Shown here piece after piece: positions 15,919-25,189 of a DNA stretch of 64,000 nt. The DNA comes from Streptomyces indicus (GTDB taxonomy: Bacteria; Actinomycetota; Actinomycetes; Streptomycetales; Streptomycetaceae). Every line of letters begins with the position of its first letter. Position 1 is the first letter of the stretch. Location: assembly GCF_900100315.1 (NCBI RefSeq), contig NZ_FNFF01000023.1:19509-83508 (forward strand). Reading direction: 5' to 3'. The notes below the pieces were generated by a model. It searched no databases. It worked only from the letters and a program-made list of their open reading frames with translations, and was not told the DNA's origin. The translations under genes and the position numbers were made by a program.

Positions 15919-18900
15919 CTACGGAGCCGCCGCGTCCACCGCCTTCACGATGCGCTTGTCGGAGATCGGATACGCCGTGCCGAGGGCGTGCGCGAAGTAG
16001 CTGACGCGGAGCTCCTCGATCATCCAGCGGATCTCCAGGACCTCCTGCGGGACGGGCCGGCCCTGCGGCAACTGCTCCAGCAGCCAGGCGTACTCGTCCT
16101 GCATCTCGTGCACCTTCTCCATCCGCGCGGTGTCCCGCTGCGCGGCGGTGGGCATCTGCTGGAGCCGGCGGTCGGCCGCGGTGAGATAGCGCATCAGGTC
16201 GGGCAGGCGCCGCAGTCCGGCGGACGTGACGAAGCCCGGTTTCACGAGGGCGTCCAACTGCGTCCGTACGTCCTGGAGGTTGGGCAGCAGCGCCGGGCTC
16301 CGCGTGGACTTCAGGCGGCGCTCGCAGGCCTGCCAGGCGGCGAGCACCTGCTGGACCTGGCCGACGGTGTGCACGGTGGCGTCCACGATGTCGGCGCGCA
16401 CCTTCTCGTACAGCTTCCGGTACGACTCCTCGTCCCAGGCGGGACCGCCGAAGCTCTCGATCAGGCGGTCCGCGGCGGCCGTCACGCAGTCGTCGACGAG
16501 CGCCTGGATCGAGCCGTGCGGGCTCGCGGAGAGCGTGAGCTTCTGCTGGTTCGTGAGCTTGCCGGAGGCGAACTTCGAGACATTGACCGGGATGTTCAGG
16601 AGGATGAGGCGGCGGGTGCCCCGCCACATCGCGGCCCGCTGTTCGGCCTCGGTGTCGAAGAGGCGTACGGAGACGGAGGTGCCGTCGTCGACCAGGGCCG
16701 GGTAGGCCTTGACCGGCTGGCCCGCGCGGCGGGTCTCGAAGACCTTCTGGAGCGTGCCGATCGTCCAGTCCGTCAGGCCGGTGCGCTCGATGGACGGGCC
16801 GCCGGAGCGCTCGGCCGTCGCGGCCGCCGCCTTCGAGATGGCCTGGCGGGCCTTCGGCTTGAGCTTGAGGCGCAGGGCCTCCAGGTCCTTGGCCTCGGCG
16901 AGCTTCTTGCGGCGCTCGTCGACGATCCGGAACGTGATCTTCAAGTGGTCCGGTACGCGGGACAGATCGAAGTCGTCGGCCGACACCGGGACCCCGACCA
17001 TCTGCTGGAGCTCGCGCGCGAGCGTGACCGGCAGCGGCTCCTGGAGCGGTGTCGCACGCTCCAGGAAGGCCTTCGCGTAGTTCGGCGCCGGGACGTAGTG
17101 GCGGCGGATCGGCTTGGGCAGAGACCTGATCAGCTCGGTGACCACGTCCTCGCGCAGGCCCGGGATCTGCCAGTCGAAGCCCTCGTCCTTGACCTGGTTG
17201 AGGACCTGGAGCGGGATGTGGACGGTCACACCGTCGGCGTCCGCGCCCGGCTCGAACTGGTACGTCACGCGGAACTTCAGCTGCCCCTGCCGCCACGAGT
17301 CCGGATAGTCGGCCTTGGTGACGGCCTCCGCGGACTCGCGGATCAGCATCGAGCGCTCGAAGTCGAGCAGCTCGGGCTCCTCGCGCTTCTTCTGCTTCCA
17401 CCAGGAGTCGAAGTGTGCGCCGGAGACGACGTGTTCGGGCACCCGCTGGTCGTAGAAGTCGAAGAGGGTGTCGTCGTCGACCACGATGTCGCGCCGGCGG
17501 GCCCGGTGCTCCAGCTCCTCGACCTCGGTCAGGAGCTTGCGGTTGTCGGCGAAGAACTTGTGGTGCGTGCGCCAGTCGCCCTCGACGAGTGCGTTGCGGA
17601 TGAAGAGTTCGCGCGAGGCCTCGGGGTCGATCCGCCCGTAGTTGACCTTGCGGTCCGCGACGATCGGTACGCCGTAGAGCGTCACCTTCTCGTACGCCAT
17701 CACCGCGGCCTGATCCTTCTCCCAGTGCGGCTCGGAGTAGGTGCGCTTGACCAGGTGCTGCGCGAGCGGCTCGATCCACTCGGGCTCGATCTTCGCGTTG
17801 ACCCGCGCCCACAGGCGCGAGGTCTCCACCAGCTCGGCGGACATCACGAAGCGCGGGGGCTTCTTGAAGAGGGCCGAGCCCGGGAAGATCGCGAACTTGG
17901 CGCTGCGGGCGCCCAAGTAGTCGTTCTTCGCGCCGTCCTTCACGTCCTTCATCCCGATGTGGGAGAGGAGCCCGGCGAGGAGCGAGACATGGACCTGCTG
18001 GTCGGCGGCATCGTCCTCGTTGAGATGGATGCCCATCTGCTTGGCGACGGTGCGCAGCTGCGTGTAGATGTCCTGCCACTCGCGGATCCGCAGGAAGTTC
18101 AGGTACTCCTGCTTGCACATGCGCCGGAAGGAGCTGGATCCGCGCTCGCGCTGCTGCTCGCGGATGTAGCGCCAGAGGTTCAGATACGCGAGGAAGTCGG
18201 AGGTCTCGTCCTTGAACCGGGCGTGCTGCTGGTCCGCCTGCGTCTGCTTGTCGGCCGGGCGCTCGCGCGGGTCCTGGATGGACAGCGCCGCCGCGATCAC
18301 CATGACCTCGCGTACGCAACCGTTCTTGTCTGCCTCGACGACCATACGGGCCAGGCGCGGGTCCACCGGCAGCTGGGCGAGCTTGCGGCCCATCTGCGTC
18401 AGACGCTTGCGCGGGTCCTTCTGGGCCGGGTCCAACGCGCCCAGTTCCTGGAGGAGTTGGACGCCGTCGCGGATGTTGCGGTGGTCCGGCGGATCGATGA
18501 AGGGGAACTTCTCGATGTCGCCGAGGCCGGCCGCGGTCATCTGCAGGATGACGGAGGCGAGGTTCGTACGGAGGATCTCGGCGTCCGTGAACTCCGGGCG
18601 GGACTCGAAGTCCTCCTCCGAGTAGAGCCGGATGCAGATGCCGTCCGAGGTACGGCCGCAGCGGCCCTTGCGCTGGTTGGCGCTGGCCTGGCTGATCGCC
18701 TCGATCGGCAGGCGCTGCACCTTGGTGCGGTGGCTGTAGCGGGAGATACGGGCGGTGCCCGGGTCGATCACGTACTTGATGCCCGGGACGGTGAGGGAGG
18801 TCTCGGCGACGTTCGTGGCCAGAACGATCCTGCGGCCGGTGTGCGGTTGGAAGACGCGGTGCTGCTCGGCGTGCGAGAGGCGCGCGTACAGCGGAAGGAC

Positions 18901-19851
18901 TTCCGTGAACTTGTACTTCTTCTTCTCCAGCGCGTCCGCGGTGTCGCGGATCTCGCGCTCGCCGGAGAGGAAGACGAGGATGTCGCCCTTGCCCTCGCCC
19001 TGGAGCTCCTCGACTGCGTCCACGATCGCGGTGATCTGGTCGCGGTCGGCGTCCTCGGAGTCCTCTTCGAGGAGCGGCCGGTAGCGGACCTCGACCGGAT
19101 ACGTACGGCCGGAGACCTCGACGATCGGGGCGTCGCCGAAGTGCCGGGAGAACCGCTCCGGATCGATGGTCGCCGAGGTGATGACGACCTTCAGGTCCGG
19201 GCGCTTGGGCAGCAGCTGGGCGAGATAGCCCAGCAGGAAGTCGATGTTGAGGGACCGCTCGTGGGCCTCGTCGATGATGATCGTGTCGTACGCGCGCAGC
19301 TCGCGGTCCGTCTGGATCTCGGCGAGCAGGATGCCGTCCGTCATCAGCTTCACGTACGTGGAGTTGCTGACCTGGTCGGTGAAGCGGACCTTCCAGCCGA
19401 CCGTCTCGCCGAGCTCGGTGTTCAGCTCCTCGGCCACGCGCTCGGCCACCGTGCGGGCCGCGATGCGCCTGGGCTGCGTATGGCCGATCATGCCCCGCAC
19501 GCCCCGGCCCAGCTCCATGCAGATCTTCGGGATCTGCGTGGTCTTGCCGGAGCCCGTCTCACCCGCCACGATCACGACCTGGTGGTCGCGGATCGCCTCG
19601 AGGATCTCGTCCTTCTTCTGGCTGACCGGCAGCTGCTCGGGATACGTGATCGCGGGCATCGCGGCCCGCCGCTCCCGTATGCGCGCGGCCGACTTCTCCG
19701 CTTCGCCGGCGATCTCGTCGAGCACGGCCTGGCGCGCCTCGGGCTTGCGGATACGGCGGGCCCCCTCGAGCCGGCGGCCGAGGCGGTGGGCGTCGCGGAG
19801 CGAGGTCTCGCCGTTCACGAGCTTGGCGAGATCGTCGAAGGAAGTAGACAT
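15919..19851 (-). CDS. hrpA: ATP-dependent RNA helicase HrpA
   Basis: This 1310-residue DEAH-box helicase has the usual length of bacterial HrpA, which works on mRNA and, in E. coli, rescues stalled ribosomes. Motifs in order are Walker A GETGSGKT (97-104), TQPRRIAA, IIIDEAHERSLN (DEAH), ITSATID (motif III), YVIDPG and QRKGRCGRTSDG (motif VI), then the HA2/OB region and the long C-terminal DUF3418 part specific to HrpA. The start ATG 19851 is followed by a normal N-terminus. It is monocistronic, with tRNA-Asp downstream and the redox operon diverging upstream. The long opposite-strand open frame over the same region is a shadow. Confidence 0.97.
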   Translation of the reverse strand: MSTSFDDLAKLVNGETSLRDAHRLGRRLEGARRIRKPEARQAVLDEIAGEAEKSAARIRERRAAMPAITYPEQLPVSQKKDEILEAIRDHQVVIVAGETGSGKTTQIPKICMELGRGVRGMIGHTQPRRIAARTVAERVAEELNTELGETVGWKVRFTDQVSNSTYVKLMTDGILLAEIQTDRELRAYDTIIIDEAHERSLNIDFLLGYLAQLLPKRPDLKVVITSATIDPERFSRHFGDAPIVEVSGRTYPVEVRYRPLLEEDSEDADRDQITAIVDAVEELQGEGKGDILVFLSGEREIRDTADALEKKKYKFTEVLPLYARLSHAEQHRVFQPHTGRRIVLATNVAETSLTVPGIKYVIDPGTARISRYSHRTKVQRLPIEAISQASANQRKGRCGRTSDGICIRLYSEEDFESRPEFTDAEILRTNLASVILQMTAAGLGDIEKFPFIDPPDHRNIRDGVQLLQELGALDPAQKDPRKRLTQMGRKLAQLPVDPRLARMVVEADKNGCVREVMVIAAALSIQDPRERPADKQTQADQQHARFKDETSDFLAYLNLWRYIREQQRERGSSSFRRMCKQEYLNFLRIREWQDIYTQLRTVAKQMGIHLNEDDAADQQVHVSLLAGLLSHIGMKDVKDGAKNDYLGARSAKFAIFPGSALFKKPPRFVMSAELVETSRLWARVNAKIEPEWIEPLAQHLVKRTYSEPHWEKDQAAVMAYEKVTLYGVPIVADRKVNYGRIDPEASRELFIRNALVEGDWRTHHKFFADNRKLLTEVEELEHRARRRDIVVDDDTLFDFYDQRVPEHVVSGAHFDSWWKQKKREEPELLDFERSMLIRESAEAVTKADYPDSWRQGQLKFRVTYQFEPGADADGVTVHIPLQVLNQVKDEGFDWQIPGLREDVVTELIRSLPKPIRRHYVPAPNYAKAFLERATPLQEPLPVTLARELQQMVGVPVSADDFDLSRVPDHLKITFRIVDERRKKLAEAKDLEALRLKLKPKARQAISKAAAATAERSGGPSIERTGLTDWTIGTLQKVFETRRAGQPVKAYPALVDDGTSVSVRLFDTEAEQRAAMWRGTRRLILLNIPVNVSKFASGKLTNQQKLTLSASPHGSIQALVDDCVTAAADRLIESFGGPAWDEESYRKLYEKVRADIVDATVHTVGQVQQVLAAWQACERRLKSTRSPALLPNLQDVRTQLDALVKPGFVTSAGLRRLPDLMRYLTAADRRLQQMPTAAQRDTARMEKVHEMQDEYAWLLEQLPQGRPVPQEVLEIRWMIEELRVSYFAHALGTAYPISDKRIVKAVDAAAP

Positions 19852-19964
19852 ACGGACCCCAGGATCTCACCCGGGCCTCGGCGGTGGCGAACGCATTTCT
19901 GTCCGCTTCCGCCGCCTGTGTCCCTGCCCCACGCCTCCTCGCCCCCGTAAGGCACACTGGCCTC

Positions 19965-20342
19965 ATGTCCGCCGCCCCCGCCCGCCGCTCCTTCGCGGTG
20001 CCGCTGCTGCTGAGCCTGCTGCTCGCGGTGGTGGGTGTGCTGTGCGCGGCCGGGCAGAGCGCCGCGGCCTCGGGCGGCTCCGCCTCGGTGGCGGTCACGG
20101 AGGTCGTGGCCGTGGACCAGGACGGCGGGGTCGGCTGCGGCAAGGGCGAGCGGGGCGAGCCGGGCTCGCAGCCGTCGGCGCCCTCGCGCGCCGGGGCCGC
20201 CGCGGAGCTGGTGCCCGCGCCGCTGCCCGCCGTGGGCTCGGCGCCCGTACCCGACGGCGCCTTCCTCTCCGTGACCTCCGAGCGGGGTTCGCCGCCGGGC
20301 GATCCGCCCACCCCCGTCACCCTCTCCGTGCTGCGCGTGTAG
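19965..20342 (+). CDS. Small exported or membrane-anchored protein, first gene of redox operon
   Basis: This 125-residue protein of unknown family has an N-terminal hydrophobic segment (about 12-32), then a Gly/Ser/Pro-rich exterior with a single Cys (VGCGKGERG). ATG 19965 has no Shine-Dalgarno, but CACACT (19953-19958) ends 7 nt upstream, so a leaderless transcript starting here is plausible and would make this the promoter-proximal gene of the four-gene unit. The 55-nt gap to the next gene has no terminator. I cannot assign a function; the operon suggests a link to extracytoplasmic thiol chemistry. Confidence 0.65.
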   Translation: MSAAPARRSFAVPLLLSLLLAVVGVLCAAGQSAAASGGSASVAVTEVVAVDQDGGVGCGKGERGEPGSQPSAPSRAGAAAELVPAPLPAVGSAPVPDGAFLSVTSERGSPPGDPPTPVTLSVLRV

Positions 20343-20397
20343 GAGCGCCCTGCCGTCCCAGGGCCCTGCTCGCCGTATCCGCACAGGAGAGACCTGC

Positions 20398-20904
20398 ATG
20401 ACCTTCACCGCGCGGCCCACCGCGCGTTCCTTCGCCGCACCCGCACGCCTTGCCGCCCAGGCCGTCCGCGCCCTCGGGCTCTGGACGCGCGTCCGCTGGG
20501 GCGCCGCCCTGGCCGCGGCCGTGCTGAGCGCGCTGCTGCTCGGCCTGCCCACCGACCTGATCCCCAACCCGGTGTTCGGCCGCGAGATACCGCCGACCTG
20601 GTGGAGCTACCCGGTGTTCGCGCTCTCGGCGCTGCTGGCCGGGGTGCTGACCGCCACGTACGTCCGCACGGGCCGTCCCCGCGAGCGCGCCACCCGGCTC
20701 GGGTCGGCCGGGGCGCTGCTCTCCTTCCTCGCGGTGGGCTGCCCGGTCTGCAACAAGCTCGTGCTGCTCGCCCTCGGCACCACCGGCGCCCTGACGCTCT
20801 GGGCTCCGCTCCAGCCGGCGCTCGCGGCCGCGTCGCTGGTGCTGCTCGCCGTCGCCACGGTGCGGCGGCTGGCGGGCGAGGTCGCCTGCCCGGCCACGGC
20901 CTGA
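20398..20904 (+). CDS. Four-helix membrane protein with CPVC motif
   Basis: This 168-residue integral membrane protein has hydrophobic segments near residues 38-56, 70-86, 102-122 and 128-155. A CPVCNK motif (bases about 20739-20756) sits inside the third segment, an arrangement seen in membrane thiol-disulfide or metal-handling proteins. ATG 20398 follows AGGAGAG. The two following genes encode a DsbA-like thioredoxin and a CcdA-like electron carrier, so it probably takes part in the same relay. C-terminal ACPATA adds another Cys. The exact family is not recognised. Confidence 0.8.
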   Translation: MTFTARPTARSFAAPARLAAQAVRALGLWTRVRWGAALAAAVLSALLLGLPTDLIPNPVFGREIPPTWWSYPVFALSALLAGVLTATYVRTGRPRERATRLGSAGALLSFLAVGCPVCNKLVLLALGTTGALTLWAPLQPALAAASLVLLAVATVRRLAGEVACPATA

Positions 20905-20924
20905 GGCGCCCGCCCGCTTCCCCG

Positions 20925-20980
20925 CCCTCGACTTCTCTTTCGGCTCCTCTTCGACTTTCTCTTTCGACTTCTCTACGGGA
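20925..20980 (+). repeat. Homopyrimidine-rich repeats before dsbA-like gene
   Basis: About 50 nt consist mostly of C and T, made of four imperfect copies of CGACTTTCTCTT-like units, ending just before the Shine-Dalgarno GGGAGAA. It could affect mRNA stability or be slippage. Confidence 0.5.
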
Positions 20981-20986
20981 GAACCC

Positions 20987-21772
20987 ATGTCCGACTCCAC
21001 CCGCACCCCTGCCCCGAAGCGCCGCAACCTCGCCATCGGCGCCTCGGTCGTCGCCGCCGCGCTCCTGTTCGGCTGGTTCTCGTACACCGCGACCAAGCCC
21101 GAGACCCCCGCGGCCGCCTCCGGTTCCGACAAGGTCGCCGAGGTGACACGGCCCGAGCAGGCGGAGCAGGGGCAGAACGACACGTACACGCAGCTTGCGA
21201 AGCTCGCGCGCCGCGACGCCGGGGACCCGCTGGCGCAGGGCCCGGCGGACGCCCCCGTCGTGATGATCGAGTACGCGGACTTCAAGTGCGGCTTCTGCGG
21301 CAAGTTCGCGCGGGACACCGAGCCCGCGCTCGTGAAGAAGTACGTGGACGCGGGGAAGCTGCGGATCGAGTGGCGCAACTTCCCCATCTTCGGCGAGGAG
21401 TCCGAGGCCGCGGCGCGCGGCGCGTGGGCGGCCGGACAGCAGGGCCGCTTCTGGGAGTTCCACGCGGCGGCGTACGCGGACGGCGCGAAGGAGAAGGGCT
21501 TCGGCGCGGACCGTCTGAAGGCGCTGGCCGAGGAGGCGGGCGTCGCGGACCTGGACCGTTTCGTGCGGGACGCGGACAGCAAGAAGGCCCGCGAGGCCGT
21601 GTCCCGCGACCAGGAGGAGGCGTACGGGCTCGGCGCGGCCTCCACCCCCTCCTTCCTGATCAACGGCCGGCCCATCGCGGGCGCCCAGCCCGCGGAGACC
21701 TTCACGCAGGCCATCGACGAGGCGCTCGCGGCAGCGCCCCGGGGCAAGGCGGCCGGCGAGGGCGCCAAGTGA
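20987..21772 (+). CDS. Membrane-anchored DsbA/BdbD-like thioredoxin-fold protein
   Basis: This 261-residue extracytoplasmic thiol-disulfide oxidoreductase has one N-terminal signal anchor (residues 14-33, after the basic KRRN) and then a DsbA-like domain: VMIEYADFKCGFCGKFARD with the active-site CGFC at about residues 101-104, the helical insert, and the cis-Pro loop STPSFLINGRPIAGAQP near 218. It probably oxidises or reduces exported proteins. The stop overlaps the next start (GTGA), so translation with the CcdA-like gene is coupled, which supports electron exchange between the two. Confidence 0.93.
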   Translation: MSDSTRTPAPKRRNLAIGASVVAAALLFGWFSYTATKPETPAAASGSDKVAEVTRPEQAEQGQNDTYTQLAKLARRDAGDPLAQGPADAPVVMIEYADFKCGFCGKFARDTEPALVKKYVDAGKLRIEWRNFPIFGEESEAAARGAWAAGQQGRFWEFHAAAYADGAKEKGFGADRLKALAEEAGVADLDRFVRDADSKKAREAVSRDQEEAYGLGAASTPSFLINGRPIAGAQPAETFTQAIDEALAAAPRGKAAGEGAK

Positions 21773-22635
21773 CCGCGGACATCGGCTACTTGGCGGCGTT
21801 CCTCGGCGGGCTGCTCGCGCTGCTCAGCCCGTGCAGCGCGCTGCTCCTGCCGGCGTTCTTCGCGTACTCGATCGACAGCACGGGCCGGCTGCTCGCCCGC
21901 ACCGGCATCTTCTACCTGGGCCTGGCCACGACCCTGGTGCCGCTGGGCGCGGCCGGCTCCTTCGCGGGCCGCTTCTTCTACGGCAACAGGGAACTGCTCG
22001 TCCTGATCGGCGGCTGGCTGATCATCGCGCTCGGTGTGCTCCAGATCCTCGGCATGGGCTTCGCCTCGCGCCGTATGACCGAACTGACCGGCCGCATCCG
22101 CCCCACCACCGGCCTGTCCGTGTACGCGCTCGGCGCGGTCTACGGGCTGGCCGGCTTCTGCGCGGGCCCGATCCTCGGCAGCGTCCTCACGGTGGCGGCC
22201 CTCGGCGGCAGTCCCGCGTACGGCGGGGCGCTGCTCGCGGTCTACGCCCTGGGCATGGCGGCCCCGCTGTTCCTCCTGGCCCTCCTGTGGGACCGCTTCT
22301 CGCTGGGCCGCCGACGCTGGCTGCGCGGACGCCCCTTCCGTATCGGCCGCTTCGAACTCCACACCACGTCCCTGGCCTCCGGCCTCTTCTTCATCCTCCT
22401 GGGCACGCTGTTCCTGGTCTTCGACGGGACGACGGCGCTGCCCGGACTCCTGGACGTGGACAGCTCGTTCACGGTCGAGCAGTGGGCGCGACGGGTGGGG
22501 GACGCGGTGCCGGACTGGGCGGTCCTCGCGGGGGCGGTCGCCGTGGTGGCCGCGGTGTGGGCGGTACGGGCACGGCGCCGGCGGCCCGCCCCGGAGCCGG
22601 CGCCCGAGGGCGGCCGGGCGGTCCTGCCGGAGTGA
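21769..22635 (+). CDS. CcdA/DsbD-type membrane electron carrier
   Basis: This 288-residue cytochrome c biogenesis (DsbD membrane domain) family protein passes electrons from cytoplasmic thioredoxin to extracytoplasmic thiols. Six to seven hydrophobic segments are visible; the conserved Cys pair is in SPCSALLLP (first helix, about residue 23) and GFCAGPILG (fourth helix, about residue 130). GTG 21769 overlaps the previous stop by 4 nt. A basic tail (RARRRRPAPEP) follows the last helix. It probably recharges the DsbA-like protein encoded just upstream; no cytochrome c genes are nearby, so a cytochrome role is less likely. Confidence 0.9.
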   Translation: MTADIGYLAAFLGGLLALLSPCSALLLPAFFAYSIDSTGRLLARTGIFYLGLATTLVPLGAAGSFAGRFFYGNRELLVLIGGWLIIALGVLQILGMGFASRRMTELTGRIRPTTGLSVYALGAVYGLAGFCAGPILGSVLTVAALGGSPAYGGALLAVYALGMAAPLFLLALLWDRFSLGRRRWLRGRPFRIGRFELHTTSLASGLFFILLGTLFLVFDGTTALPGLLDVDSSFTVEQWARRVGDAVPDWAVLAGAVAVVAAVWAVRARRRRPAPEPAPEGGRAVLPE

Positions 22636-22654
22636 GGGAGCGTCACCGCACGAG

Positions 22655-22684
22655 AAAGGCCCCGATCCGAAGATCGGGGCCTTT
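22655..22684. terminator. Bidirectional terminator between ccdA-like gene and tRNA-Phe
   Basis: Perfect 13-bp arms AAAGGCCCCGATC (22655-22667) and GATCGGGGCCTTT (22672-22684) with a CGAA tetraloop and A/T ends on both sides. Confidence 0.92.
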
Positions 22685-22689
22685 GCTGT

Positions 22690-22762
22690 GGCTGGGGCCG
22701 GGGTCGAACCGGCGACCTATCGCTTTTCAGGCGATCGCTCGTACCAACTGAGCTACCCAGCC
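22690..22762 (-). tRNA. tRNA-Phe(GAA)
   Basis: The 73-nt cloverleaf has acceptor GGCTGGG/CCCAGCC, D arm GCTCAGTTGGTACGAGC, anticodon loop CTGAAAA and T loop TTCGACC. The discriminator is A. CCA is not encoded. Confidence 0.95.
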
Positions 22763-22785
22763 ACGGGATTCACGAGGAATCCCAG

Positions 22786-22860
22786 CGGTCCTGACGGGAT
22801 TTGAACCCGCGGCCTCCACCTTGACAGGGTGGCGAGCACTCCAAACTGCTCCACAGGACC
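22786..22860 (-). tRNA. tRNA-Asp(GTC), second copy
   Basis: This 75-nt gene is identical to the one at 15719-15793, with anticodon loop CTGTCAA. It lies 23 nt from tRNA-Phe and 38 nt from tRNA-Glu, so the three form one leftward cluster in the order Glu, Asp, Phe. Confidence 0.95.
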
Positions 22861-22898
22861 AAGCTGTTGTGCGACTAAGTGTCGCACACTGTCTTGCG

Positions 22899-22971
22899 TG
22901 CCCCCAACGGGATTCGAACCCGTGCTACCGCCTTGAAAGGGCGGCGTCCTAGGCCGCTAGACGATGAGGGC
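22899..22971 (-). tRNA. tRNA-Glu(TTC)
   Basis: The 73-nt cloverleaf has acceptor GCCCTCA/TGGGGGC, anticodon stem CCGCC/GGCGG with loop CTTTCAA (anticodon TTC) and T loop TTCGAAT. It is the first gene of the leftward Glu-Asp-Phe cluster. Confidence 0.94.
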
Positions 22972-23067
22972 TATCGGCCCGCCTGGGCACCGCTTGTGAT
23001 GAACACCGTGCAGCGCGTCGGGGACGTGAGAAGCATATGGGATGGGGGGAGCTATCGCCAAAACGGT

Positions 23068-24729
23068 TTACGGAGCCCTCGGGGTACGGGTGCCCGTCGG
23101 CGTCGGCGACGGGGTCGCGCCCGGGCTGTTCTCCTCCGGGAGATGGCGGCTGACCTCGGCCTTTGTCAGGCCGAGGCCGCCGAGGCGGATCTCGTCCCAG
23201 GCCTGGAGGTGCTTGGTCTCCCGGTCGAGGTAGAGCACCGAGGCCTCGATGGGGTCCGGCTCGTCGTCCTCCTTCTCGGGGTCGATCGCGCGCAGCCCGC
23301 TGCCGCCGGTCGACCCTTCGATCCGCAGCCGGGTGCCGCGGTCGAGGACCTCCATCTCGGAGTGGTGGACGTGCCCGGCCAGGACGAGAGGGACCGCGCC
23401 GTCGGTCTGGCGGGCGGCGACCGGGTTGTGGGCGACGGCGATGTCGACGGGCGTGCCGCGGGAGCGCTCCTGCCACAGTGCGGCGGCCAGGGCCGCCCCC
23501 GCGGTCTGCTCCGCCGGGTCGCCCTCGGCGATGACGGAGCGGTCGGGGGTGTACTGCGGGTCGCCGATGCCGGCGATGCGCAGCCCGGCCACGTTCTTCG
23601 CCCTGCCCTCGTCGAGGACGTGGACGTTCTTCATCCGCTCCAGATACCCCTGCGTCGCCTCGGAGTCGTGGTTGCCGCGCACCCACACGTACGGGGCACC
23701 GAGGTCCTCGACCGGGTCGAGGAACGGGTTCTCGGCGGCGCTGCCGTGGTCCATCGTGTCGCCGGAGTCCACGATCAGGTCGATCTCGTACTGCTCGACG
23801 AGCGAGCCGATGACATGCCACGACGCGGGGTTGAGGTGGATGTCGGAGACGTGCAGGAGGCGGATCGTGGTCGGGTCGGGCTCGTATGTGGGCAGGGTGG
23901 AGGTGGCGTCGTAGAGCTTGGTGACGTTGGTGACCAGGCGCGCCAACTCCTTCTGGTAGATGTCGAATTCGGTGACGATGCTGCGGGCGTTGCCGACCAG
24001 GGAGGGGGCCGAGGCGAGCAGGCCGGAGAACTTCGGCTCCAGGACGGACTTGGGGTTCCAGGTCGCGAAGGCCGAGACCCCGCAGGCCGCGAGGAGCGCG
24101 AGGGCGGTGCCGCCGGCGGCCAGGGCGCGGCGCGGGGTGCGGTAGACGGCGAGGCCGAGGATCGTGGCGCCGGAGACCACGGCGATGCAGGAGCGCAGGG
24201 CCAGTTCGCGGGTGCCGGAGACGACGTCGGAGGTGACCTCGTCCTGGAGGCCCGAGAAGCGTTCGGGGTGGTCGACGAGGGTCTGGGCGCGGGTGGGGTC
24301 GAGCCGGTCGACGTCGACGTCGAGGCGGATCGGGGCGCGGTGCGACTCGAGTTCGAGGGCGCCGAGCGGGGAGACGTTGATCTTCGTGCCGCCGGTCAGG
24401 GAGGGCCGCAGCGTCATCATCGTGTCCATCGGCCCGACCGGGATCCGCACGCTGCCCACGATCAGCAGCCCGAGCCACGCCCCGAGCAGCACCACGGCGA
24501 CCATGCCGACGGCGCGGGCGTAGGGGTGCGGGGGGTGGACGAGTTCGGGGACGGGGTGCGGGTGGCGTGCGCGGTAGTGGCGTACGAGGGCGCCGGGCGC
24601 GTTCCGTATCCGGGAGGCCGACCTGCCCAGACGTACCGCGGCGGCTCTCGTGCCGCGGACTGCGGAGTGGCGCACGCGCGTGGCCGCGGTGCGCAGGCGG
24701 GCTATGGCGGCGGTCGAGTCGCGGGCCAT
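23068..24729 (-). CDS. Membrane metallophosphoesterase
   Basis: This 553-residue calcineurin-like phosphoesterase is anchored in the membrane. A basic N-terminal stretch of about 70 residues precedes a first hydrophobic segment (about 72-92, VGMVAVVLLGAWLGLLIVG), then an exterior loop and two further hydrophobic segments (about 180-225). The catalytic domain follows (about 285-530) with all metal-binding motifs: VSDIHLN, SGDTMDHG, RGNHDS and GHVHHSE. The tail is Thr/Pro-rich. By topology the phosphatase domain is probably on the outer face if the helix count is three. The substrate is unknown; the actinobacterial family includes wall- and lipid-linked phosphatases. Confidence 0.92.
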   Translation of the reverse strand: MARDSTAAIARLRTAATRVRHSAVRGTRAAAVRLGRSASRIRNAPGALVRHYRARHPHPVPELVHPPHPYARAVGMVAVVLLGAWLGLLIVGSVRIPVGPMDTMMTLRPSLTGGTKINVSPLGALELESHRAPIRLDVDVDRLDPTRAQTLVDHPERFSGLQDEVTSDVVSGTRELALRSCIAVVSGATILGLAVYRTPRRALAAGGTALALLAACGVSAFATWNPKSVLEPKFSGLLASAPSLVGNARSIVTEFDIYQKELARLVTNVTKLYDATSTLPTYEPDPTTIRLLHVSDIHLNPASWHVIGSLVEQYEIDLIVDSGDTMDHGSAAENPFLDPVEDLGAPYVWVRGNHDSEATQGYLERMKNVHVLDEGRAKNVAGLRIAGIGDPQYTPDRSVIAEGDPAEQTAGAALAAALWQERSRGTPVDIAVAHNPVAARQTDGAVPLVLAGHVHHSEMEVLDRGTRLRIEGSTGGSGLRAIDPEKEDDEPDPIEASVLYLDRETKHLQAWDEIRLGGLGLTKAEVSRHLPEENSPGATPSPTPTGTRTPRAP

Positions 24730-24838
24730 TGTGCGCGTATGCCCATGAGGGCGGGGGGTTATGCCCGGGTGTGGGGGGAGCGGTCGGGGCGGTCGGTCCG
24801 GGGCGTACGGGGTCGGCCTGGTGCTTGCGGGCCGGCGG

Positions 24839-25189
24839 TCAGCCCCAGCCGAGTTGGTGCAGGCGCTCGTCGTCGATGCCGAAGTGGTGGGCGATCTCGT
24901 GCACGACGGTGATGGCCACCTCGTCCACCACGTCCTCGGGCGTCTCGCAGTAGCGCAGGGTCGGGCCCATGTAGATGGAGATGCGGTCGGGCAGCACGCC
25001 CGCGTACCACTCGCCGCGGTCGGTGAGCGGGGTGCCCTCGTAGAGGCCGAGCAGCTCGGGGTCGTCGGCCGGGGGTTCGTCCTCCACGAACACCGCGACG
25101 TTGTCCATGACCCGGGTCAGTTCCGGCGGGATCTGGTCGAGCGCCTGGCTCACCAGCTCTTCGAAGGCCTCACGTGTCATCTCCAGCAC
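24839..25189 (-). CDS. Small zincin-like metallopeptidase family protein
   Basis: This 116-residue protein of the minimal metallopeptidase (DUF1025-type) family carries the zinc motif HEIAHHFGID (residues 97-106, HExxHxxGxxD), preceded by DEVAITVV. An acidic, Pro-rich central part is present. The start is GTG 25189; ATG 25180 is an alternative. No signal peptide is present, so it is cytosolic. These minimal proteins keep the metal site but lack a full peptidase scaffold, so proteolysis is not proven. It may be co-transcribed with the phosphoesterase 110 nt downstream. Confidence 0.9.
   Translation of the reverse strand: MLEMTREAFEELVSQALDQIPPELTRVMDNVAVFVEDEPPADDPELLGLYEGTPLTDRGEWYAGVLPDRISIYMGPTLRYCETPEDVVDEVAITVVHEIAHHFGIDDERLHQLGWG

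Noticed and set aside
15988..19950. 1320-codon rightward open frame opposite hrpA
   Set aside because: It is antisense to a clear DEAH helicase and its product is low-complexity Leu/Arg/Val/Gly with no family features, a usual shadow in very GC-rich DNA.
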